From NCBI GenBank assembly GCA_018524725.1, contig JAEUWP010000022.1:1-64000 (forward strand): DNA of 64,000 nucleotides, read 5' to 3'. The stretch is from Podaxis mareebaensis. Taxonomy: Eukaryota; Basidiomycota; Agaricomycetes; Agaricales; Agaricaceae. Of the stretch, positions 55,594 to 64,000 are shown one piece after another; within the stretch, counting starts at the first letter, position 1; every line of letters starts with the position of its first letter. The notes beneath the pieces were generated by a model that saw only the letters and a program-made list of their open reading frames with translations, had not been told where the DNA came from and made no database searches. The position numbers were made by a program, and so were the translations under genes.

Positions 55594-56831
55594 TCACCAT
55601 TTCTCGTGTGCCGGCCGCACTAGGATTGTGAGTTGGCCGTGGATACGTTTGATAGGAAATCTTAACGCACGATCTAGCTCCCACGTCCAAGCGGAGCGAT
55701 CTTGGTTGGTCAAATACATAAATGCCTAGAAGGAACAGATTCAATTGAGATGTCAAGTCGCGAAATAATTGGCAAAAAAGGTTGCATACATCGGCAATGC
55801 TCTCCGGACTCAATCGCATATTTGCGTTCGCTTCGAACTGATCGTTTTGCCGGCTCAACAGTTGGCGAGTGCGGTCAGTCAATATCACTAGTGACAAGTT
55901 ATCCCAATATGGAAAATAGTATATGGAAACAAGGTCCTCACCTCCGTCAACGATAACCTATGTTTGGGGTGGAGAAGTCTTTTCAGGAAGTTTTTACTGG
56001 ATGGAAGAATGCCCGTCGCTTACATTAGAAACCTGGTGCGAATTCGTAAAACGAGATTCAGTACGAAAATATGTACGTACGTGAATATTGTCCTTCCCAA
56101 ATTCCTTGGCCAAACTTTGCGAAAGGGCCCTTGCTCCAAACTTGCCAGCAGCAAGCAGACTTGTCTTAGTGTTCCCTCGTAGACTTGCTGTTGCTCCCGT
56201 GAAGATCAACATCCCTCGTTTTCCCACGGGTTCTTCGATATGATTGTCTTTGAAGGTCAAGATGGCTTCCCGAGAGAAGGCGAAGGCAGCGGAGATACTA
56301 ACTTCTAAGCTGTTCTGTATTTCTTCTGGTGTAATTTCCAGGAATGGTTTGAAGACGGACTGTCCAGCGTTGAAAACAGCGGCGCGGATGCTGTAGTCTG
56401 GATTTGGGAACTTCTCCTTCACTGATATCCAGGTAGAGGAGATGTCGTCACGAGAGTATGACAGCAACGGAAATGCTGCCGCCTTGAGAGAACGGGACCC
56501 ATTACTGGAAATTAAGTCTAAACCTGGGCTAAAACTCACATGTCCTCCAGAACGATTGATCTCGTCTTCTAGACGTTGGAGCGCCTTTCTTTGCCGGGCC
56601 AATAGAGCAATGCTATATCCCTCTTTGGAGAAGCGACGCCTACGCTTCAGTGAGTGGCTAGCGTTTACCAACTTGAATACAAGGACCCACGCAACAGCTG
56701 CCCCGGTTCCAGCAGCATTTCCTACCCCTGTTGACCAGCGTGTTAGGATGTGAGACCGCTTCGAGGAACAATTATGGTAGCCCACCTGCGAGTACGAGAA
56801 CACGTTTTGCTGTCGCTAGTGCATTTGGCAT
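55594..56831 (-). CDS. Short-chain dehydrogenase/reductase-like protein 2
   Basis: Minus-strand paralogue of the gene at 53103, with the same exon plan: ATG at 56831 (MPNALATAKRVLVLAG), glycine motif VGNAAGTGAAVA, RRFSKEGYSIALLARQ, NAGQSVFKPFLEITPEE, LIFTGATASLRG, a 9-nt exon (VSN), VIVDGG, and the end ELDLRPAHEKW at 55594. The catalytic Tyr position reads LLAAGK, so Tyr and the following Ser are both altered. All junctions found are GT-AG. Function as a redox enzyme is uncertain; it could be a divergent or regulatory member. The pair arose by inverted duplication or by duplication followed by inversion. Confidence 0.85.
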
Positions 56832-56984
56832 GTCTACTAGTGTAAGGATTGAAGTGAAGTAGGTTGCTCGGCGTGTTCTCGCTGACTGACGTCATGACTA
56901 ATCTCAAGTCACTAATCTCGCTTATGTAATGCCCCTTTCAAGTCACTATCGCCGCCCCAAACCTTGGCTTGTAAGCTGGCCAGC

Positions 56985-59900
56985 ATGTTGAGTTCGCCGT
57001 CCGCAAGTCCTCCTACCAAGAAAACCAAACTAGAGGGAGAAGACTCTACAAGTACTAGCAATGAACTTGAAAACTACGATGAAGACTCGGAAAACAACTG
57101 CAGCATCTGCTTGCAAGCTATGGAGGATCGTACAGTCATTCCCACTTGCTCGCATGAATTCTGCTTCGACTGTTTGGTGGTATGGGCAGGTGCGTTTGAC
57201 TTTCTGTCAAGAATCTTCGCATTCACACCCTGAGATCCGTTACACAGCTCAATCGCGTCGCTGTCCCCTTTGCACGCAAACTATTGGAGATTATGTTATA
57301 CATGACATTCGTTCGCGGTTTGATTACCGCAAACATCATCTCGCACCTTTAAGGTCCAGTTCTCCGCAATTACTGCTCCCCCCGCAAACAAGTGCCGCAG
57401 TAGAAGCTCGGAATACTGCCCGCCGCAGAAGGAGGGATCGTGAACGCGAGAGGCGACAACGTGAAGAACTAGGCGAGAGGGACAAGCTCGAACTCTCCAT
57501 TGCTACACGAAGATGGATCTATAAACATGACCTTTATGCCAAGGTACGTGCCCCAATGCTAGTGATTCCCCAACGATTTGATCCTCGAGGCTGTCAGGTC
57601 TAACGCAAGCCATGACAGCATGTCGCCTCCAATCCCTTCACCAAGTATCGCCCGTATCCAACACCTGCGCAATTCGCAGCGTCCCCAGATCTCATATCTC
57701 GAACTACGACATTTTTGCGCCGGGAACTTCAAGTTTGGCAAGGTCTCGATGTAGAGGTATGTGCCACATGACATGATGCCTTGACAACCTGGCGGCTCAT
57801 CCATCCAGTTCTTAACTAACCTCATCATATCCTTGATGAAAGCTATTGATATACGTTCGGAGTCGGCGGTGAAGCTGTTGGCCGAATTTTTGGACATGGA
57901 TATCCCATATGAGCCAGGTCATCGATATGTTAATGCAGAACATTTTGCACACGGTGAGTCATGGCTTACAACTGACGTTGATAGCCAAAAGCTGAACTTA
58001 TACCAGAGGTTTACTCGTATGTCCGATCGCCATACCGAGATCTCTTCGTGTATGATAGTGTAGTGCAGGTATGTGGTATTACTCACGTTGATTTGTTTTG
58101 TGTTCATGCCATCTGTTAGTATGATCGCCCACCAAATGTTTCACCGCCTCCTCAGGCGCGACAACGAACCAGGTGGCGTGGACGGTCCCAGGAAATACCT
58201 AGATCTCGAGGTCAAGACCATTCCCGATCCCCCTCGAGGTCGCCTAGGCAGGAAGGTCGTGGAAGATCTCCATATGAAGGGCAAGGAAGGTACATGGACC
58301 AGCTCCCGTCAAGAATTTCCTCCCCGGCCCGGACTCACGATGAAAGCTCTAGAGGGCTGCAACCAGAGGCATCAACATCGAGGTCGGTAGGGACAATCCT
58401 AATTTAAGGAATAATAACTCATGTGCACGCAGGGTAGCTAGGAACCTGCAGCAGGACCAGATTAGAGAACACAGTGACATCCACGAATCTAGTAACGCCG
58501 ACGCTGAATCCATGCCGTCCCATACGACTAGAAAGGAGGAAGAAGTCGATGTATGTGCTTCTTGATCATCACTTAGTTATTGATTTTCATCTCGTGCCAT
58601 TGGATCCAAATACGCTAGAACGGGATTGCTTCTGGGCGCACAGCCCAACCTCCGCCTCTAAGTGGCGACGAAGTTGGCAACTTTCCTATATCGAGGAGAC
58701 CAGAGCACAATTCGTCAGGGGACCTTAGCATTCCCGGCTCCGCGACACCTCGACTGAGCAGATTGAATGATCCCAAGGGGAAGCGGAAGGCGGATGAACG
58801 TGATACGACACCCCAATCCAGCGGAACAGCGAGCGATGACACGCGTGCCCCCGCACCACCATCATTATCCAGCAGACTTAAAAACGATGCTAACGCCAGG
58901 GAGAGACCGCCACGACAGAGATCCCTTTTGGAATCCATCCAAGCCCATCTCAAAGCCAATATTTCCGGAGCACGATCAATTAAACCAACCTCGGAGGACA
59001 ACATGCCGAGATTGCACACGTCCCCCAGCCGAGATTCTCACTATCAAACTCCTCTTCAGCGCCTATCTCTCCTGCAACGTTTATCAGACCCGGTGACCAA
59101 GGTTGTTGATGAGGAGTCAACTCAGTGCTACGCCACTGATTTTTATCAAGGCAATACTAGTGGAATAGCATCTAAAATAGAACGAGTCATCTCAAGCACA
59201 TACCCGATCACGAAGGAAACAACTGCCATCCAAGGAAATCAGGACTTAACTTCTGGTGCCGTTGATTCTATGGGCTGCGATAGTGCACACACGAACCAGC
59301 AACGACCATCACCCCTAAGTGACAGTCACCAAGACGATTGCAGGCAAACCACTGATGTGCTGCGAACCCTTGCAACATCTGCAGTTGGAGTTCGACCGCC
59401 CACCACGAGTACGACTTTAGTTTTCAACAAGGCTTGCGACTCCGTTCCCACGAATTCGACTGGTACCTGTCCATCCACAACGAAGATGCGAGCATCGGAT
59501 CGCAGGCACATAAATAGCGTTCACGCCAGCGAAGGTTAGGACTCACTTTCCTGTAAATGGATGTTCTGTCAATACTCACGTAACAAATAGAAGCACATCA
59601 GTTCGACAAACCACACGTGGGATCTACCTCGCGATTGACAACCCCCATATATACCCACGATCCGCCTAATTCCGCACCAATCGTGAAACATCAAGATCAT
59701 CAAAATTCCAAAGAACTTCAGTCAGAATTACGGTCGAAGTTGTTATCCCGCCTGGGAGAAGAGAGGAAACAAGCTTGCGAAGCCTTCAATTCGGAGGGTG
59801 CCTATACAGGTGCCGGGGAAGTGCGAGGAGGGAAAAATCCATCAAGTAACCTTCCTATGTACGCGGATGGCTCAGTTCCTACGTCAGCGATGGACAGGAA

Positions 59901-60099
59901 CTCTCCAAGAGATGACATTGAATTTAACGAAAGCCCGCGACGATCAATGCAGGATTGTCGTGCTCCTGATGTCAAAGGTCCAGACCCCGCCCTCACAATC
60001 TCGGGGACAGACACCACTGAATTGGAAGCAAGGTTGAGGGCGCGTATGCGTTTGCGGGCGAAGTTAGCCGCAGAAAAACGACTGGGGGAGTCAAGGTGA
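56985..60099 (+). CDS. Topors-like RING E3 ubiquitin ligase, 883 aa
   Basis: Nine exons: 56985-57189, 57248-57543, 57619-57756, 57809-57953, 58007-58068, 58120-58382, 58433-58550, 58619-59534 and 59591-60099, all in phase. An in-frame ATG at 56964 would add seven residues. C3HC4 RING near the N-terminus: CSICLQAMEDR, TCSHEFCFDC, RCPLC, followed by IGDYVIHDIRSRFDY, the segment that follows the RING in Topors proteins. A basic stretch (RRRRRDRERERRQREE) is next, then a conserved middle (ATRRWIYKHDLYAKHV, LLAEFLDMD), an Arg/Ser-rich region and a long disordered tail ending ELEARLRARMRLRAKLAAEK. Topors relatives attach ubiquitin (and in animals SUMO) to nuclear proteins; the nuclear role here is inferred from family and basic regions. 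Convergent with the homeodomain gene. Confidence 0.85.
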
Positions 60100-60681
60100 C
60101 CGGGTACTAGCGGGACTGGTTCGGGTGGGTTGCAAGTACCACAAAGGTGGTGCTTGCTGCGCTTTTTCTGGATTGATGGCGTATGCTATGCTATCAATAC
60201 ATAAGCCCTGATTCGATTGCATTACCTTAAACCAGAGTATTGTATCCCGTCAGTTCCTTCTAGAAACATCTTTGTTTTGGTAAATTTCTGAACAGTGAAA
60301 AACGTGACTACATATAGAACGTATAGATTCATGACAATAAGGTAGGATATATCGGTAAAGAGTACCCGCATTATCACAGCGCAAAACAAAAAGCGGAATA
60401 AAAGGAGTGTAGGAAGGTCGATGAGATACACGTGGGGTCTAACGAGAGACAGGAAATACAAAGCAATTACGCAGTAAAACTATTCTGTGCGGGAAATTAG
60501 GCTATCATAAAATTCGGTCAGGAAAAAGAAGGACAACAGGTAGGATTGTTAAAAGGAATGAACGAGACGTTTTTGAATAATCGAAGGCACCGGCGTTGCA
60601 GCTGTTCGTCAAAAAGGCGTGAGGAATTTATTCCACCGAAAGACAAAAGACTGGATAGGATAGAGATGTGGTATGTCAAGA
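60100..60681. other. Intergenic 3'-to-3' region
   Basis: About 580 bp between the convergent Topors-like and homeodomain genes. Presumably both 3' UTRs. No further gene or structured element seen. Confidence 0.4.
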
Positions 60682-62513
60682 TTACTCGCGGGAAGGCGTC
60701 TGAACATCATCGGGATTATCAGCTAGATCCCTTTGGAAATGCGGAGAAGGAGTCGGAGATGAACTTGTTGCGGAATACGGTATGAAAGTCGCACGGACAG
60801 GATCGTATCGGCCACTTCGAATCGAGGGTGCAGATGTAGCTCCAGGAGCGGGAGCAGGTACGGACTGCCCAGGAACGGAGGGGGGCTCTACAACGTCCAC
60901 GGAATCTTGACGCACCACACTGGCCTCTCGTATGTAGGTAATAGGGGAAGAGGAACTGCCCCTTGTGGTTTGTGATTCCGTACGAGGCCTCACGAACGCC
61001 GCAGGTCGGAGGTTCGCTGAGAAGGATGACTCGTCCCAGTGCGGTTCGGGCTGGAGTGTGAACGGGGGTGGGAGTACGACGCGGGAAAGGCCGTGAACAT
61101 CAGTCGATCGGGGAACGAAGTGTGGTACCTGTGGAGAAACCGATGATCTTGGACGTAGACGGGAAGGTTCAGGGGGTGGAAGCGCTATGAACGGGGAATG
61201 CGACTGCGGACCCCCAGACACATTGGCGCCCCCAGGAGGAGGACGGGAAGAATCAAAGGTCAAAGGCGGTAAGGTCCGGCTAAAGTTTTGATCGTATGGG
61301 GACACAGGAGGTGCCGCAAGCCTAGGGACTGGGATTGGCGGTTGGAAGCCAATCCGCGGGCTGTATAATTGAGATGAAGAACCAGATGAGTAAGGCGTGC
61401 CACTAGGAGTATTTGTATCTTGTGATGGAGCTGGGTCCCTCTGACCACGGGACTGACCACGATGGGAAGGTCCATATAAGTCAGCTCCTGGCACCCCAGG
61501 CCCAAGGAGCCGGCCTTGTGGCTCCGCAGACTGACTACTACTAGAGGGCTCTGGAGGATGCTGAGGGCGACCATAAGGTTGCTGAACTGGCGCATTATAC
61601 GTGATAGGTAGCAGCTGAGGGTTTGGGGGAGGGGTAGATTCTTGCACCACAGAAAAAGAGCTGGAATGGGCCTGGGGTGGATACGCTGGAAATGGACCGT
61701 ATCGTGGAGGCAGAGGTGCCGATTCATCCGGTTCCTTACGAGGACGTCTTGCCTTTTGCCTTTGGTTCTGTTCAAAATTAAAAGTTAACGGATTAGTGAA
61801 AGCGGGAGTATTTCATGGAGGGCACCTGGAACCATATCTGATTGACGAATGACATCAGTTCATTAAGGAAGAATGAGATATAGAACGTTCAAGAACTTGC
61901 CTGCACTTTACGAGCGCTCAAACCGATCGACCGACCAACTTCTTCCCTCATAGCTGTTGTTGGAAATCGTGACTGAAAGTGGGTGTCGATCATACTGCAT
62001 TCGTGAAGGTGGGGAATTGAAGCTGAGCCTCACCTGAGCCAACAGTGCGTGAAGGACAGCAGCCTGATGGGGCGTTGTCAGTGTGCGTGTCCGCTTTTTC
62101 TTGATGGGTGTGGTTTCTGTTGGGCGCTGCTCGGGGCGCTTTCCTTTCACGTCGCCTGGGCAATTTTCAGTATCTTGCGACTCCGATGAAGGGCTCATCC
62201 GCTCTTGTGACTCTTCCTGCTTGAGTGCTGGCGATATTTTCCGCAGGCGTTTTGCCATCGTCGAACTCTCTTCTTGACGATCAGGGGAAGGAGGTCGTTT
62301 GACCCCAGATTGCGACACCTGCTGTGAGGGGTGCGACTGAGAGGTGGCGGAGGTGGATGCGGCCGGTTGTTGGGTTTGTTGCTGGTGCTCCTCTATAGGA
62401 ATATTAGATGTGCTTTCGGTGTATCTGTATGTTCGTGAAGTCGTCGAGTCCGGGGAAGGGCCAATATTAGTTGGAGAATTAGGAGAGGGAGAAGGAGGGC
62501 GAGAACCAGACAT
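60682..62513 (-). CDS. Homeodomain transcription factor, 549 aa
   Basis: Four exons on the minus strand: 62034-62513, 61901-61972, 61826-61837 and 60682-61767, all in phase. An ATG at 62531 would add six residues. The homeodomain spans about residues 138-197: KKKRTRTLTTPHQAAVLHAL (helix 1), SRFPTTAMREEVGRSIGLS (helix 2), then recognition helix RKVQ-IWFQ-NQRQKARR. The recognition helix is split by introns around a 12-nt exon (ATATGGTTCCAG), and the intron before it is GC-AG (GCAAGT...CAG). The N-terminus is Ser/Pro/Gln-rich and the C-terminal 350 residues are Pro/Ser-rich, probably disordered activation or repression regions. A nuclear DNA-binding regulator; the lone homeodomain with no mating-type partner suggests a general (Yox/Hom-type) factor rather than a mating-type locus. 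Confidence 0.88.
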
Positions 62514-63093
62514 CCAGTAAGAGAACAGCAAAATTAAAACCGGGGGAGAGCCTTCGATGCTGTCTCAACGCATCGAGACGACAACGCTGTCGCGGAGCCA
62601 GAGGGATAAGTAGGAAGCTCTGTTGCAAAGGAAGGCAGGGCAGAGCGTCGGAAAGCGACCCATGTGAAGCCGTTGCCGCTGAGAGAGCCGAGAGATAGCT
62701 ATACAACCAACCAGTTCGGTAACGTCAACAACAACCACTATGATTATCCAAAACCAATCGAGATCTACGGCCTAAGGGGTGACCGAGCAAAATATCATGT
62801 TCCCAAATAACAGGAACGCGTGATCCATCATGGTGCACCTTTTCCTGCTCAAAATGGACACTGCATTCATCAGTGACTCTATCACCTTGCGCGCGCTCCC
62901 CCCGCTTGCGATTTTCGGGTAACCGTTGCTGCTCACTGAGCAGCAGTTCGCACAGCACAGTGGCAACCAACAAAATCTGTAGTGACGATGGATATGTCTA
63001 TTCGTCACATGGTGTCACGGATACACACGGACTGTCACGCCAGCCGGAAATAGGCAAGTTCAATTGATCAGATTCGAGGTTCGCTGTTACAGG
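62514..63093. promoter_or_regulatory. Divergent region between homeodomain gene and small gene
   Basis: About 580 bp upstream of both outward-facing starts. Contains GAGCAGCAGTTCG next to TTGCTGCTCAC (about 62926-62950), giving an inverted repeat GTTGCTGCTC/GAGCAGCA. No TATA box recognised. Confidence 0.3.
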
Positions 63094-63360
63094 ATGAGCG
63101 GCACATTCCTCACCCCCTACCGCAAGGGCCGCTTCGATGATTCGTAAGTAGCGCCCAAATACTCAATATTCAGAACCTGCACGCGAGATGCTCCACAATA
63201 GGAAGAACGGCGCTTGAGAGGCCGATTTCTTTCTCTTTCTCTTTTCAGGAATGATAGATCGGGGAAACACTCAAAGAGTTGCCACGGCAGTGATGTTTGT
63301 CACTGGGTCTTTTGGCAACTAAAGTTTGAATTAAATTCAAGTCACAAAGACCCAGGATGA
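63094..63360 (+). CDS. Possible small two-exon gene, 53 aa
   Basis: ATG 63094 (MSGTFLTPYRKGRFDDS) to donor GTAAGT at 63144, an intron of 105 bp ending in a pyrimidine-rich tract and TTTTCAG at 63248, then 63249-63360 ending in TGA. The frame is kept. The donor and acceptor are strong, which is the main support. No family recognised; the second exon (CHWVFWQLKFELNSS) is unusual. It could instead be the first exon of a longer gene. Confidence 0.3.
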
Positions 63361-64000
63361 CTTCGGAGGCAATAGACCAAAGGCCGTTTCAAACTGAGAA
63401 GTTATTGCAACCGGAAGTCTTGTATATACCCCCGAGGCAATTGGGCTAATTAACAGCCAGCTGCGCCCTTAATGAAGCAATTACGGAGGCGGCAAAGAGC
63501 TGAAGGCATTGCATTCCTTCGCGGTCTCATTCGTTTCTGAAAAGCGTGAAACCATCAAATTAGTGACAATTACTGTACTGTGATACTTGAGTAATGCCGA
63601 GCCTTAATAGCGGCGATGCTTAGGCCCACTTCCCCCGCATAATATGCTATTATTCTAGCCTGACGTTTGAAGAGTAATGGAGGCACAGCTATGCGCCATC
63701 TAAACCCACCCAAAACTATGGTCTCTTCCGAAATGACCACTACATTCGAGGATTGCCATCACATCTCACACCGGTTCGGAGTCTAGACTGGTCGGACATT
63801 GATATGTACCCCAAACCTGGAAATTTGGCTTGATTAAGTGATTTTCCGTTTGGAAGCAATATTGCGTTGCAATCGTAGATCTCCAGGCAAGTGACCGCGG
63901 AGCGGCTGGCGAAGCCAAAAATCAATTGTATTGTCCAACCAAAGAGGAAAGACGGTGGTTGGTATAACCCTTCGCCAAAAACCGAATGGCCTGGCCGCGG
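63361..64000. other. Right end, no feature supported
   Basis: 640 bp without a recognisable gene, repeat or RNA gene on either strand. Confidence 0.4.

Noticed and set aside
60682..62513. Mating-type (HD1/HD2) locus
   Set aside because: Only one homeodomain gene is present, without the divergent partner gene expected at a basidiomycete mating-type locus.

Overview
The window looks like nuclear DNA of a mushroom-forming basidiomycete (Agaricomycetes). Support: short spliceosomal introns (mostly 44-63 bp, GTRNGT...YAG), a Ty3/gypsy chromovirus of the kind common in these fungi, NACHT/WD40 STAND genes, ricin-B-fold lectins and a homeodomain regulator. The species cannot be named from sequence alone.

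Positions 1-31.7 kb are a deeply nested transposon island. The oldest layer is an LTR-element gag (Gypsy-3, about 20.4-23.8 kb). It was hit by a solo LTR (20922-21591), by a full-length LINE (LINE D, 23779-30686) and apparently by a second LTR element (Gypsy-2, 12921-20425). Gypsy-2 was itself hit by an ORF1-only LINE (LINE C, 13923-16044) and by LINE A. LINE A was then split by a young chromovirus (Gypsy-1, 4271-12548) and joined to a further copy, LINE B (1-685). Four target-site duplications can be read directly. Gypsy-1 has two 691-bp LTRs, gag, a protease-RT-RNase H-integrase-chromodomain pol, self-priming signals and, unexpectedly, an intron-bearing gene on the opposite strand that encodes a Zn2Cys6-like cluster plus a possible coiled coil. 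Decay of the best-preserved elements (Gypsy-1, LINE D) is almost purely C-to-T at CpG: LTR differences are all transitions, and the internal stops I read are TGA.

Positions 31.7-41 kb hold two minus-strand NACHT STAND genes, one with 14 WD40 repeats, then a ricin-B-like lectin gene. A D-xylulose kinase gene with large low-complexity insertions follows (41.5-44.6 kb, plus strand). Positions 46.5-52 kb are a tandem array of three lectin units, one intact and two decayed. Positions 53.1-56.8 kb carry a tail-to-tail pair of short-chain dehydrogenase paralogues. The right end holds a Topors-like RING E3 ligase gene (57-60.1 kb), convergent with a homeodomain transcription factor gene (60.7-62.5 kb), and a possible 53-aa spliced gene at 63.1 kb.

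Gene models were spliced by eye. Those for the lectins, xylulokinase, first dehydrogenase, Topors-like and homeodomain genes keep frame across every junction; the N-termini of the two NACHT genes are less certain.
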